Made by a program: the position numbers and the translations under genes. A stretch of 64,000 bases of DNA from Chondrinema litorale. GTDB lineage: Bacteria; Bacteroidota; Bacteroidia; Cytophagales; Flammeovirgaceae. The DNA is taken from assembly GCF_026250525.1 (NCBI RefSeq), contig NZ_CP111043.1, positions 4,849,001 to 4,913,000 of the forward strand, given 5' to 3'. Below, in pieces: positions 36,786-46,463 of the stretch; positions within the stretch are counted from its first letter, which is position 1; each line of letters starts with the position of its first letter. A model generated the notes under the pieces. It was not told where the DNA came from. It saw only the letters and a program-made list of their open reading frames with translations, and ran no database searches.

Positions 36786-36970
36786 AATGCTGATACTAAA
36801 AAGTTGATTAATCGTTATAAAAACATTTTAAAAAGTACTTAAATCTACTAAGTATTATCTGCACACAAAAATGGGAATGAACTTGCATTGTTGAAATGAT
36901 TAATATCAGATTTAGCAGATAAATAAACTAACTAGAAAGTACCACTTCATACCTATATGAGGATAACAGC

Positions 36971-39900
36971 ATGCTATTGAAGAGACTTTTTACTATATAC
37001 TTTTTGTGCAATATATATCTGTTTTCAAATACAGCTTTTGCCCAACAGTTAAATTTTTCGCGCTTTACCAGTAAAGATGGCCTTGCCCAAAATCACTGTA
37101 GAACGATTACAACTGATAGTCTTGGCTATTTGTGGATTGGCACGCTGGAAGGTGGTGTAAGCAGGTATGATGGCCATGAGTTTGTTAACTACAACAAGAA
37201 GAATAAGCTTAGCAGTAATTTTATATATCAGATAGAATCAGACAGAAATAACAAAGTTTGGTTGGCTACAGAAAATGGAATTATTTCCATCCACGGCAAA
37301 CAAATCAGAAACTATTTAGCTGGTGATACTATAAATCAAAAAATTCATACCTTAATTCCAGATCTTGAAAACAGGATTTGGTTTGCTCATCCTGAAAATG
37401 GCCCTGGTTATATTAAAGACGATGAAGTTTATTATCCCGAAATAGAATTTGCAGGAGATAAACACATCATTCATATTTTTTGTGATAGCCAAAACAGAAT
37501 CTGGTTTTGTACTGAAAGAAATGGTCTTTTTGTTTACGATCATCATCAGGTTAAAGAAATTCCTATTAAACACAGCCGCTTAAAAAAAGAAATTGTTATA
37601 TCATTTCATGAGAATAAAGATGGCACATTTCTACTTGGTAGCAGCAATGGACTGTTTAAATTAAATCAGGATTTAGACAGAATAATAGAATGGCAAACAG
37701 CGCTAAACAATAAGATTGTAACCTCAATTTACCAAGACAGCAAAAACCGAATTTGGTATGGCACTCTACATGGCGCTTATCTTCAGAAAAATGATTCTAC
37801 TATCAATTTTATAAACAAAAGAAATGGCTTAACCGATTTTGTATACGACATTACCGAAGATTTTGAAGGAGGTATTTGGTTTAGCACTTTTAGGGGTGTT
37901 TACAGACTAAACAATCATTTCTTTGAGTCTTTTTCTACTTCTGATGGATTAAATGATAACCTTGTTTGGGCAGTAAAACCTATAGATAACAACAAGCTTT
38001 GGGTAGGTACAGAAAGTGGATTAAACCTAATAGAAAACAATCAGATTGTAAATATTCCTGGTATACCAAAAGATTTAAGTTTTTGGGCAAGTCCAATTAT
38101 TACTGATGGTGAAGGTAATACATTATTTGGTTCAGAATCTTCTGTGTATAGCTACAATGGCAAAAAATTCAAAAAGCATCCAAAAGAAAATGCCATATTT
38201 AAAGAGTATTATTCATCAGCAATTAAAAGATCAAATGGTGATATAATTTTTGCTGGCAATAACGGTATTAGCCAATTTAAAGATGGTAAGTTTGAGCAAT
38301 TTATAACTTCTACTGTTTTTCAAAATTTTCAGATAAACTCTATTGTTGAAGATCAATACGAAAGACTTTGGGTTGGTACAGAAGGTGGCGGTATTTTTAT
38401 CTGGACTCCAGAAACTACTAAAAGATTATATACGGGTAATAAATATATTTCGAATGATGTAGTGAATGTAGTTTACAAAGACAGTAAAAATAATATTTGG
38501 GTTGGCACTTCTGGCAATGGCCTTTTTAAATTTCACGAAGCTATAGACAACCAAAAACCTGTAAGTTTCGAAGACCTCGATTTAAGTTCAACAAATATTT
38601 ATTCCATTATAGAAGATAATGATGGCAATATATGGGCAGGTACCGATCAAGGATTAAACAAATTATACATTCTCCAAAACGACTACATCAAAGTAAAAAC
38701 TTATGGAGAAAGAGAAGGATTTTTTCCGATGGAAGTTTGCCATAATGCGATTAACAAAGATGCAGAAGGAAGCCTTTGGTATGGAACTGTAGAAGGTGTA
38801 ATGAAGATCAACCCGCATGATGATGCATTCACTAATGAATTGCCGCGTATTCAACTTACAGATATTCAGCTCTTTTTTAAAGATGTGCAATGGGAAGAAT
38901 ACAACGAAACTTTAGATGCATACTCTGGTTTGCCTTTAAATCAGCAATTAGAACTTTCAAGTGAAGACAATCACTTACTGTTTTTCTTCACTGGCATCGG
39001 TTATACCATTCCATCAAAAATAAAATATCAGTGGAGGCTCGAAGGACTTGAGAAAGAATGGCATCCACCATCAAATAATACTGAAGCCATTTATCCAAAC
39101 ATTCCTCCTGGTAAATATACTTTAGAGATAAAAGCCATTAACGCAGCTGGTCTATCTTCTGAAGAAGCTTATTCATTTAGTTTTTCTATAACAAAGCCCT
39201 TTTATCAAACAAGGGCATTTATGCTTATAGCCATCATTTTTTCTATCACACTTGCCTATTTCTATTACGCCAGTAGGGTAAATAACCTAAAAAGATATCA
39301 GCAAAGGTTAGAATCTAAAGTAAAGCAACGAACTAAAGAAATTGAAGAGCAAAACGACAAAATAAGAGCGCAAAGTAAACGACTTACAATTGCTCTCGAA
39401 GAAATTGATCAAAAAAATCAGGAATTAGTAAAGGCGCAAATGAGCCAGAAAAACAGCCTCGCCTATGCAAGAAAGATACAGAAAGCATTTATGTTTTCTG
39501 AAAACAAATTGAAAGAATGCTTGCCAAATTCATTGGTTTTCTTCCAAACTAAAGAGCTTGTAAGCTCCGATTTTTACTGGATTAATGAATATGAAGAGCA
39601 CATATTTGTAGTTTTGGTAGACTGTACTGGCCATGGCGTACCCGGTGCATTTCTTTCTATGATAGGTTTTGAGTATCTAACCGAGATAATAGAAATGCAG
39701 CAAATACACGACCCAGCTACGATTTTAAAAGAGTTGAATAATAAAATTAGACATGCTCTACATCATTCAGAAGGCAAAGAGTTGGTAGATGGAATGGACG
39801 TTGCTGTTTGCAGAATAAACAAGAAAGTTAATACACTTACATTTTCAGGAGCCCGCAGACCTTTACATTATGTACAAGGCAATGAACTACATGTAATTAA

Positions 39901-40258
39901 AGGCCATTTTTCTGGTGCTGGAATCAATCTTCAAGAAGATGAGCCAGTGTTTGAAAATGTACATATCTGTTTGCATCCAGATACTAAATTGTTTCTTTTT
40001 TCTGATGGTTACCCTAACCAATTTAATAAGAAAGGGCAAAAATTTAAAATTACCAGATTTAAAAAGCTTCTATTAGATATTTCTAAAATTAATTGCGAAA
40101 AAGAACAACATGCACTGCTAAAAGAATCTCTTGATAATTGGATTGAGGATGTTGAACAGCTTGATGATGTAATGGTATTGGGTTTCAATTATTATAATGA
40201 TAAGATTCCAGAAAAAATAGAAGCTCAAACCACAAAAGCCACTGATAATCAGCTATAA
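36971..40258 (+). CDS. Periplasmic propeller sensor fused to SpoIIE-type PP2C phosphatase
   Basis: A 1095-residue inner-membrane signalling protein. A signal peptide (LFSNTAFAQQ) is followed by many two-component-regulator propeller repeats over about residues 30-620 (GLAQNHCRTITTDSLGYLWI; DSKNNIWVGTSGNGLFKF). A Y_Y_Y domain lies near 665-740 (YQWRLEGLEKEWHPPSNNTE). One transmembrane helix spans about 745-767, followed by a coiled coil at about 770-830. The cytoplasmic SpoIIE phosphatase domain occupies about 860-1075, with VDCTGHGVPGAFLSM, DGMDVAVCRI, LFLFSDGYPNQF and DDVMVLGF. The Asp and Gly residues of the metal centre are present. The phosphatase may act on an anti-sigma-antagonist, but no such partner is nearby. 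Confidence 0.9.
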   Translation: MLLKRLFTIYFLCNIYLFSNTAFAQQLNFSRFTSKDGLAQNHCRTITTDSLGYLWIGTLEGGVSRYDGHEFVNYNKKNKLSSNFIYQIESDRNNKVWLATENGIISIHGKQIRNYLAGDTINQKIHTLIPDLENRIWFAHPENGPGYIKDDEVYYPEIEFAGDKHIIHIFCDSQNRIWFCTERNGLFVYDHHQVKEIPIKHSRLKKEIVISFHENKDGTFLLGSSNGLFKLNQDLDRIIEWQTALNNKIVTSIYQDSKNRIWYGTLHGAYLQKNDSTINFINKRNGLTDFVYDITEDFEGGIWFSTFRGVYRLNNHFFESFSTSDGLNDNLVWAVKPIDNNKLWVGTESGLNLIENNQIVNIPGIPKDLSFWASPIITDGEGNTLFGSESSVYSYNGKKFKKHPKENAIFKEYYSSAIKRSNGDIIFAGNNGISQFKDGKFEQFITSTVFQNFQINSIVEDQYERLWVGTEGGGIFIWTPETTKRLYTGNKYISNDVVNVVYKDSKNNIWVGTSGNGLFKFHEAIDNQKPVSFEDLDLSSTNIYSIIEDNDGNIWAGTDQGLNKLYILQNDYIKVKTYGEREGFFPMEVCHNAINKDAEGSLWYGTVEGVMKINPHDDAFTNELPRIQLTDIQLFFKDVQWEEYNETLDAYSGLPLNQQLELSSEDNHLLFFFTGIGYTIPSKIKYQWRLEGLEKEWHPPSNNTEAIYPNIPPGKYTLEIKAINAAGLSSEEAYSFSFSITKPFYQTRAFMLIAIIFSITLAYFYYASRVNNLKRYQQRLESKVKQRTKEIEEQNDKIRAQSKRLTIALEEIDQKNQELVKAQMSQKNSLAYARKIQKAFMFSENKLKECLPNSLVFFQTKELVSSDFYWINEYEEHIFVVLVDCTGHGVPGAFLSMIGFEYLTEIIEMQQIHDPATILKELNNKIRHALHHSEGKELVDGMDVAVCRINKKVNTLTFSGARRPLHYVQGNELHVIKGHFSGAGINLQEDEPVFENVHICLHPDTKLFLFSDGYPNQFNKKGQKFKITRFKKLLLDISKINCEKEQHALLKESLDNWIEDVEQLDDVMVLGFNYYNDKIPEKIEAQTTKATDNQL

Positions 40259-40277
40259 TTTTTATCTTGCAACTTTT

Positions 40278-40285
40278 TAATTTTG
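40278..40285 (+). promoter_or_regulatory. Possible -7 promoter element for the LolD-like gene
   Basis: TAATTTTG matches TAnnTTTG and lies 47 bases before the ATG. No -33 element with proper spacing is clear. Confidence 0.3.
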
Positions 40286-40331
40286 CGACGGAATTCTTTT
40301 GCCTTTTTGTGAGGAAGCAACCTGATATTAT

Positions 40332-40985
40332 ATGTTAAAAGCTGAAAATATTAAGAAAAAATACGGTAGTCTAGAAGTATTAAAGGGCATCAGCCTAGAA
40401 GTGAAAAAAGGAGAAATTATTTCGATTGTTGGTGCCTCGGGAGCAGGCAAAAGTACCCTACTTCATATTCTTGGCACTTTAGATAAACCAGATGAAGGCC
40501 AACTTTTCATGAATAACACCCTCATCAACACATTAAATGGAAATTCACTTTCTAAATTCAGAAACGAAGAAATAGGTTTTGTTTTCCAGTTTCATAATCT
40601 TCTACCAGAGTTTTCAGCTTTTGAAAACATTTGTATGCCCGGTATGATTGCTCAAAAGAATGTTGTAGAGGTAGAAAAAAGGGCAAATGAACTAATGCAG
40701 TTGTTAAGGATCGACCATAGAAAGAATCATAAACCTTCAGAAATGTCTGGTGGTGAACAGCAAAGGGCATCTGTTGCCAGAGCATTAATTAATAACCCTG
40801 CTATTATTTTTGCAGATGAACCAAGTGGAAACCTAGACTCTGCCAATGCAGATGAACTCCACGAGTTATTCTTTAAACTGAGAGAAGAACTAGAACAAAC
40901 CTTTGTAATTGTTACCCATAACAAAGGTTTTGCACAAATGGCTGACAGACTAATAGAAATTAAAGATGGTATGATTAAAGTTTAA
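40332..40985 (+). CDS. ABC transporter ATP-binding protein, LolD-like
   Basis: A 217-residue ATPase subunit. Walker A is GASGAGKST (residues 34-42), the Q-loop follows in FVFQFHNLLPEF, the signature is MSGGEQQRASVARAL near 138, and Walker B is PAIIFADEPSGNLDS near 155; the switch His is in VTHNKGFA. The arrangement and length match LolD, MacB-type and FtsE-like ATPases, with LolD closest by wording. The partner permease (LolC/LolE-like) is not adjacent, as is common in Bacteroidota. The gene ends one base before the convergent lutC stop. Confidence 0.88.
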   Translation: MLKAENIKKKYGSLEVLKGISLEVKKGEIISIVGASGAGKSTLLHILGTLDKPDEGQLFMNNTLINTLNGNSLSKFRNEEIGFVFQFHNLLPEFSAFENICMPGMIAQKNVVEVEKRANELMQLLRIDHRKNHKPSEMSGGEQQRASVARALINNPAIIFADEPSGNLDSANADELHELFFKLREELEQTFVIVTHNKGFAQMADRLIEIKDGMIKV

Positions 40986-41570
40986 TTAACCAACAAGAAA
41001 CAGTGTCATACTTCTGGAACCATGTGCACCGATCACTAATGACTGCTCAATATCTGCCGTTTTAGAAGGACCTGAAATAAATACACCATAGCCCGGCCTG
41101 TCTAATTCAAATCTTTTATAAGCCTGATGCATGTTCCAAATTAAGTCTTCCCTGTTTACTACCAACGCCATATGTTGTGTAATATAGGCATTTGCTCGGT
41201 GCACAAGGTCTTTCTCGCTTATCCAAACAGCACCATTTTCTGCTACTACAAATTCCCCTTTTAATACAATTAAATCTAGGTCTTTTAAATCATGGGGATC
41301 TTCAATTGAATTTATATCAAGCGTTGTTAAAGGAAAATTTTCAATATTAGCACCAATTACTTTTTTGTTTGGATAGGCTGCTTCTACTGCTGAAGGTAAA
41401 GCATCCATATCTTTAATTTCTTCTAACACTCCACCAATAATAGACATTACCTCTTTTAAAAAGGCAACTTTATCTACAGTTGAATTATCAAACTCAGGTA
41501 TCTCTGGAAGTGGACTTAACTGAGGTTTATTCTTTTTAATGGCATCTAATATTTTCGACCTGCTACTCAT
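40986..41570 (-). CDS. lutC: Lactate utilization protein C (LUD domain)
   Basis: A 194-residue cytoplasmic LUD-domain protein, the third part of the LutABC L-lactate oxidising complex. Recognisable segments are the N-terminal SSRSKILDAIKKNKP, the central LKGEFVVAENGAVWISE and the C-terminal VFISGPSKTADIEQSLVIGAHGS (quoted here across two adjoining motifs, VFISGPSKTADIEQ and SLVIGAHGS). The gene follows lutB by 36 bases on the same strand, and lutA precedes both. No lactate permease or GntR-type regulator is present nearby. Confidence 0.9.
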   Translation of the reverse strand: MSSRSKILDAIKKNKPQLSPLPEIPEFDNSTVDKVAFLKEVMSIIGGVLEEIKDMDALPSAVEAAYPNKKVIGANIENFPLTTLDINSIEDPHDLKDLDLIVLKGEFVVAENGAVWISEKDLVHRANAYITQHMALVVNREDLIWNMHQAYKRFELDRPGYGVFISGPSKTADIEQSLVIGAHGSRSMTLFLVG

Positions 41571-41606
41571 TGTTGATTTTATAATTATAATTGTTTCAAA
41601 AAAAGC

Positions 41607-42974
41607 TTACTTCTTCACTCTATTTTTTAAGTACCAATCTCTAAAGCTTTCTTTTGGTGGTGGTGGTAAGTCTCTTGATTTACCCCAAACATTCCAAGGG
41701 CCGTTTACCAATGTTTTTGGAGTTACTTTTAGCATGGTTCTTCCTGCTTTACCTGCAGTTCTATACATATTAGGATGTGAAAACATATAACCTGCTACTT
41801 TCATTGCTTGCCTTTTAGACCAAGGCAATTCATGTTCTTTGGCAATTATCTGCCTCCATTTATATAATTGAGTATGGATATCAATTTTCACAGGGCAAAC
41901 ATCACTACAAGAACCACATAATGTAGAAGCAAATGGAAGTGTGCTATATTTCTTTAAGTCTTTTCCCGGTGATAAAATTGAGCCAATTGGCCCCGGAACT
42001 GTATATCCGTAACTGTGTCCTCCACTCCTTCTGTAAACCGGGCAAGTATTCATACAAGCACCACAGCGGATACAGTTTAAAGACTTTCTAAAATCGTCTC
42101 TACCTAATTGTTCTGTTCTACCATTATCTACAATAATAATGTGCATCTCACTACCCGGTTTAGGACCATGGAAATGCGAACTAAAACTCGTTATTGGCTG
42201 ACCTGTTGCACTTCTAGCGAGTAAGCGCAGAAACACACCTAAATGAGCCGCTTTCGGAATTAATTTTTCAATACCCATCGAAGCAATGTGAATTGGAGCC
42301 AAACTAACTCCTAAGTCTGCATTTCCTTCATTGGTACAAACTACAACTCCACCAGTTTCTGCAATAGCGAAATTCACTCCTGTTAGAGAAGCATCTGCCG
42401 TTAAAAAATTTTGCCTTAAATGTTGGCGAGCGGCTTCAGCCAGATATTGAGGATCACTTGCTCCTGCTTCTGTCCCTAGTTTTTCGTGGAATAATTGCCC
42501 AATATCTTCTTTCTTTTTGTGAATAGCTGGCATCACAATATGACTTGGCGGTTCTTTAGAAAGCTGTACAATACGTTCCCCCAAGTCTGTATCTATTACT
42601 TCTATCCCCTTTTCTTCTAAGTATGGATTGAGATGACACTCTTCAGTAAGCATAGACTTACTTTTTACCAGTTTCTTAACCTCTTTAGCTTGCAGAATTG
42701 AATGAACAATTTCATTATGCTCTTTTCCATCTTGTGCCCAGTGGACTGTAATCCCGTTTTTCTTGGCATTCTCTTCAAACTCTATCAGATAATTATCGAG
42801 GTTAGAAAGTGCATGCGCTTTAATGGCTGAAGCAATCTGCCTAAGTTGCTCCCATTCGGGAATTGATTTTGCCGATAGGTCTCTTTTTGATCTTACATAC
42901 CAAAGGGCTTTATCGTGCCAGTCTGTACGCGCTTCATCCTTATTAAAAATCGCTGCCGCTGAGGGGTGGTCCAT
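41607..42974 (-). CDS. lutB: Lactate utilization iron-sulfur protein B
   Basis: A 455-residue protein of the LutB/YkgF family. The N-terminal LUD domain spans about residues 60-290 (ADASLTGVNFAIAETGGVVV near 193). Two iron-sulfur binding motifs follow: C301xxC304xxC307xxxC311 (CIRCGACMNTCPVYRRSGGH) and C353xxC356xxxC360 (CGSCSDVCPVKIDIH). The C-terminal domain near 375-455 ends with PPPPKESFRDWY, typical of the family. It lies 60 bases after lutA and before lutC, the standard order. The complex oxidises L-lactate to pyruvate in Bacillus subtilis. Confidence 0.95.
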   Translation of the reverse strand: MDHPSAAAIFNKDEARTDWHDKALWYVRSKRDLSAKSIPEWEQLRQIASAIKAHALSNLDNYLIEFEENAKKNGITVHWAQDGKEHNEIVHSILQAKEVKKLVKSKSMLTEECHLNPYLEEKGIEVIDTDLGERIVQLSKEPPSHIVMPAIHKKKEDIGQLFHEKLGTEAGASDPQYLAEAARQHLRQNFLTADASLTGVNFAIAETGGVVVCTNEGNADLGVSLAPIHIASMGIEKLIPKAAHLGVFLRLLARSATGQPITSFSSHFHGPKPGSEMHIIIVDNGRTEQLGRDDFRKSLNCIRCGACMNTCPVYRRSGGHSYGYTVPGPIGSILSPGKDLKKYSTLPFASTLCGSCSDVCPVKIDIHTQLYKWRQIIAKEHELPWSKRQAMKVAGYMFSHPNMYRTAGKAGRTMLKVTPKTLVNGPWNVWGKSRDLPPPPKESFRDWYLKNRVKK

Positions 42975-43034
42975 ACTGAATCAGTTTATCATTTATCTGT
43001 TATTGTAATCTTAAATTCTTCTTACCAAGCCAAA

Positions 43035-43775
43035 CTATAAAGTTACTCCATTCAAAATTTCAGCAATGTGCATTATTTTAAGAGGCTGATCTTTTCTGCT
43101 AATAATTCCACCTAGATGCATTAAGCAAGACATATCTCCCCCTGTTAAAACCTCTGCCCCATGCCTTACATGATCGGCAACTCTATCTTTTCCCATTTTC
43201 ACCGACACCGCTTCTTCTGTTACTGCGAATGTGCCCCCAAAACCACAACACTCATCTTTTCTATCTAATTCAATCAGTTCGATGCCTTTTACTTTTTCGA
43301 GCAAACCTCGCATCTTAGAAAAATCTTGACCAACAATTTCTGATGATTGTCCCAAGCGCATTCCTCTTAAACCATGGCAACTCAAATGTAAACCTACTTT
43401 ATGAGGAAACTCGGCTTCTATATGTTCAACTTTTAAAACATCCACCAAAAATTCACACAACTCATAAGTTTTCGCTCGCACTTTTTTCACTTCTTCAGTT
43501 TGCTGTATCTTATTGAAATGCTCTCGCACATGCAACACACAACTACCCGTTGGCCCAACTATATAATCATAATCTTTAAAGTTTTCTACAAACAAATTAG
43601 CAGCTCCATTACCATCTGTCTCACAACCTGAATTGGCCATGGGTTGGCCACAACAAGTTTGATCTAATGGAAAATCAACTTCAACTCCTAATTTCTCTAA
43701 TAATTCTAGTGTTGCTATCCCGACCTTCGGGTAAAACTGGTCTACATAGCAGGGTATAAATAAGGCAACTTTCAT
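43035..43775 (-). CDS. lutA: Lactate utilization protein A (CCG-domain protein)
   Basis: A 246-residue cytoplasmic protein of the LutA/YkgE family with two cysteine-rich CCG motifs, at residues 41-43 (DQTCCGQPMANSG) and 176-178 (DECCGFGGTFAV). Such motifs bind an iron-sulfur cluster in heterodisulfide-reductase-like subunits. The start MKVALFIPCYVDQFYP is the family N-terminus. This is the first lut gene; the VIT/CCC1 gene upstream ends 83 bases before it. An own promoter is possible but no clear consensus was seen. Confidence 0.95.
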   Translation of the reverse strand: MKVALFIPCYVDQFYPKVGIATLELLEKLGVEVDFPLDQTCCGQPMANSGCETDGNGAANLFVENFKDYDYIVGPTGSCVLHVREHFNKIQQTEEVKKVRAKTYELCEFLVDVLKVEHIEAEFPHKVGLHLSCHGLRGMRLGQSSEIVGQDFSKMRGLLEKVKGIELIELDRKDECCGFGGTFAVTEEAVSVKMGKDRVADHVRHGAEVLTGGDMSCLMHLGGIISRKDQPLKIMHIAEILNGVTL

Positions 43776-43858
43776 ATTTAATCGCTTTGTTAAGCTAATT
43801 GTTTATGGCTTCAAAAAATTAATTGCTAGTCCAAAAAATCAGATGACCGAAGGCATAC

Positions 43859-44596
43859 TTAAGCAGATAATAATCGCTCTAGCACATCCCCTACAAAATA
43901 AGCTAAAATAGCCGCTATACCTCCTAAAAGTACCGTTTCGGAAATTGCTTTCAGCATATTGGTATTCGTAACTTTTGCTTTCAGTATTCCGATAAAAACA
44001 AAGGCTATACTTGTTAAAATGCAGGAAATGAGAAAAATATGACTTTGTGGATAAGCAAAAAAATATGCACTAAAATAAACCGAAAGTGGAATAAAGCCGA
44101 CAAGGTTAAAAGCGATAAAAGTTACTAAAGCCATATTGAGAGGTGGCTTAGAACTCGGAAACATTTCCAACTCATCTTTCATCATTACATCTACCCATCG
44201 ATCTTTGTTTGAGGTAATAACATCTACCACTTGCTCTAAGAGCTCACCGTCAAAACCTTTCTCTCTGTAAATGTCTCTTATCTCCTGTTTTTCCATTTCT
44301 GGGATGTTCTCGACTTCCCAATATTCTATCTTTCGATGTTTTTCGTAATTCGCTATTTCAGATTTGTTAGAAAGGTAACTGCCGACAGACATAGAAAAGC
44401 CATCAGCAATGAGGTTGGCCATTCCTAAAATTATGGCAATAGATGCGTCTAAACCTGCTCCTGCTGCGCCAGCAACTACAGCAAAAGTAGTTACGCTTCC
44501 ATCAATTCCGCCATAAACAAACTCACCAATGTACTCCTGATACTTTTCGAGAAATACACCACCATTATGTAGCTTGTCTTCAGGTTTTACATCCAT
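43859..44596 (-). CDS. VIT1/CCC1 family iron or manganese transporter
   Basis: A 245-residue membrane protein with about five transmembrane helices. The first helix region carries the family motif EFVYGGIDGSVTTFAVVAGA (residues 24-43), followed by GMANLIADGFSMSVGSYLS near 77. The cytoplasmic metal-binding helical insert spans about 85-150 and is rich in Glu (YWEVENIPEMEKQEIRDIY; MMKDELEMF). The last three helices fill 155-243. Characterised members export Fe2+ or Mn2+ from the cytoplasm. It stands between queE (upstream, 102 bases away) and lutA (downstream, 83 bases). Confidence 0.9.
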   Translation of the reverse strand: MDVKPEDKLHNGGVFLEKYQEYIGEFVYGGIDGSVTTFAVVAGAAGAGLDASIAIILGMANLIADGFSMSVGSYLSNKSEIANYEKHRKIEYWEVENIPEMEKQEIRDIYREKGFDGELLEQVVDVITSNKDRWVDVMMKDELEMFPSSKPPLNMALVTFIAFNLVGFIPLSVYFSAYFFAYPQSHIFLISCILTSIAFVFIGILKAKVTNTNMLKAISETVLLGGIAAILAYFVGDVLERLLSA

Positions 44597-44698
44597 TTGT
44601 GTTGAAAGAATTGTTTATCTAACACTTAAAAATACGGATGAAAACAGAGATAAAAAACAAATATGAGACTAAAGAATCTTAAATTTAACCTTTCTAAA

Positions 44699-45334
44699 TT
44701 AGGGAATATTCATGTATTTATGAGTTTGTAAAGAGACCTTCCAATGTGGTTTTTCTTTAACGTACTCAATAATTTGAGGGAGCATTTCTTTCTCTTTATC
44801 CCACTCAGGTTGTAACAATAACAGACAAGAGTCATTTACCTGATCGGCATATTGCTCTGCCCACTTAAAATCCGATTTGTTGTAAATAACTACTTTAAGC
44901 TCGTTTGCCTGAGGAATAATTTCTGGAAGTGCCTTTTTAAACTTTTTGGGCGAAAGTGTTATCCAATCTAGTTGCCCAGATAATGGATGAGCGCCAGAGG
45001 TTTCAATATGAGTTCTAAATCCAGCAGATTTTAATTGAGAGGTGAGCTCTGATAAATCGTGCATCAAGGGCTCACCTCCGGTAATTACAGCCAATCTGGC
45101 TGGGTGTTTTTTTGCTTCTTCAACAATATCATTCACAGCCATTTGCGGATGCTTCTCTTCATCCCACGATTCTTTTACATCACACCAAAAACAACCTACA
45201 TCGCATCCTCCTAATCGGATAAAATAGGCTGCATGTCCGCTATAAGCCCCCTCTCCCTGTATGGTATAAAATACTTCCATTACTGGGAGTGTCGACTGTT
45301 TTTCAAGTACCTGCTGTTCCTGAAATTGTTTCAT
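44699..45334 (-). CDS. queE: 7-carboxy-7-deazaguanine synthase
   Basis: A 211-residue radical SAM enzyme of queuosine biosynthesis that converts 6-carboxy-tetrahydropterin into 7-carboxy-7-deazaguanine. After the start motif EVFYTIQGEGAYSGHAAYFI come the cluster cysteines Cys44, Cys48 and Cys51 (GGCDVGCFWCDVK). The SAM-binding GGEP follows in LAVITGGEPLMHDL, and the C-terminal SLQTHKYMNIP fits the family end. The gene begins 9 bases after folD on the same strand, so the two are probably co-transcribed. Other queuosine genes are not in the window. Confidence 0.95.
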   Translation of the reverse strand: MKQFQEQQVLEKQSTLPVMEVFYTIQGEGAYSGHAAYFIRLGGCDVGCFWCDVKESWDEEKHPQMAVNDIVEEAKKHPARLAVITGGEPLMHDLSELTSQLKSAGFRTHIETSGAHPLSGQLDWITLSPKKFKKALPEIIPQANELKVVIYNKSDFKWAEQYADQVNDSCLLLLQPEWDKEKEMLPQIIEYVKEKPHWKVSLQTHKYMNIP

Positions 45335-45343
45335 AATATTATT

Positions 45344-46231
45344 TTAACTTTCTAAACCCTGTCTTCTTTGAGCAGAGATCAGCGTATTTTTTAACAAAGA
45401 TACGATTGTCATTGGTCCAACTCCACCTGGAACTGGAGTAATAAAGCTACATTTTTCAGCTACTTCATCAAACAATACATCACCCTTAACAGCATAACCT
45501 CTCTTTTTAGTTGCATCTGCAACTCTGGTTGTTCCTACATCTATAACTACAGCACCTTCTTTTACCATGTCTTTTGTGATAAAACCAGGCTTACCCAAAG
45601 CAGCAATCAAGATATCAGCACGAAGCGTTTCCTCTTTTAAGTCTTTAGTTCTGCTATGTGCCATTGTAACTGTACAGTTACCAGGATTGCCCTTTCTAGA
45701 CATTAACAATGTCATTGGAGTTCCTACGATATGGCTTCTACCAACTACTACACAATGCTTGCCTGAAGTTTCAATATTATAGTGCTCTAGCAATTGCAAA
45801 ATACCAAAAGGTGTTGCTGGTAAAAATGTTGGTAAACCTAACACCATTCTACCAATATTAGTTGGGTGGAAACCGTCTACATCTTTATCTGGATTAATGG
45901 CTTCAGTTACTTTCTTTTCGTCTATATGGTCTGGCAAAGGGAGCTGCACGATAAAACCATCTACTTCGTCATCTTCGTTAAGCTCTTTCACAGTCTGAAG
46001 CAATTTTTCTTCAGTAACATCAGCATCAAATTGAACTAAGCCAGACTTGAAACCGGCTAATTCGCAAGCTTTTATTTTACCATTTACATATGTATGGCTG
46101 GCTCCATCATTACCAACAATTACTGCTACTAGATGTGGTGCCTTTCCACCTTTATTTAAGAGTTCTTTTACATCAACAGCGATTTGCTCTCGAATGGTAG
46201 CGGCTGTCTTTTTTCCATCTATCAACTGCAT
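45344..46231 (-). CDS. folD: Bifunctional methylenetetrahydrofolate dehydrogenase/cyclohydrolase
   Basis: A 295-residue cytoplasmic enzyme of one-carbon metabolism that interconverts 5,10-methylene-, methenyl- and 10-formyl-tetrahydrofolate. Conserved motifs are the catalytic lysine region YVNGKIKACELAG, DGFIVQLPLPDHID, DKDVDGFHPTNIGRM, the NADP-binding VVVGRSHIVGTPMTLLM and the C-terminal ITPVPGGVGPMTIVSLLKNT. The ATG at 46231 (MQLIDGKKTA) is chosen over an in-frame TTG ten codons upstream. It precedes queE by 9 bases. Confidence 0.97.
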   Translation of the reverse strand: MQLIDGKKTAATIREQIAVDVKELLNKGGKAPHLVAVIVGNDGASHTYVNGKIKACELAGFKSGLVQFDADVTEEKLLQTVKELNEDDEVDGFIVQLPLPDHIDEKKVTEAINPDKDVDGFHPTNIGRMVLGLPTFLPATPFGILQLLEHYNIETSGKHCVVVGRSHIVGTPMTLLMSRKGNPGNCTVTMAHSRTKDLKEETLRADILIAALGKPGFITKDMVKEGAVVIDVGTTRVADATKKRGYAVKGDVLFDEVAEKCSFITPVPGGVGPMTIVSLLKNTLISAQRRQGLES

Positions 46232-46369
46232 GAAATATCTGTTTTTAAAATTAAGGTGCAAAGTTAGAACTTTGAATTTTAAGATTGGCTTTTGACTGAT
46301 GAAATTATGTAAAGAGTGTTAATTTTCTAGCTAAAAAAACGCTAACTGTAGATTTATTTAAAAATGAAA

Positions 46370-46408
46370 AATGCTATTGACAAAGATTAATTCTCTGCCA
46401 ATAGCATT
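46370..46408 (-). terminator. Rho-independent terminator after the lipoprotein gene
   Basis: AATGCTATTG pairs perfectly with CAATAGCATT (46370-46379 with 46399-46408). On the minus strand it is followed by TTTCATTTTT. Confidence 0.75.
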
Positions 46409-46463
46409 CAAAAGTTTTGTATATGTGTAATTTAAATATGTTCTATTTAGTAAAGGCTGGTAA

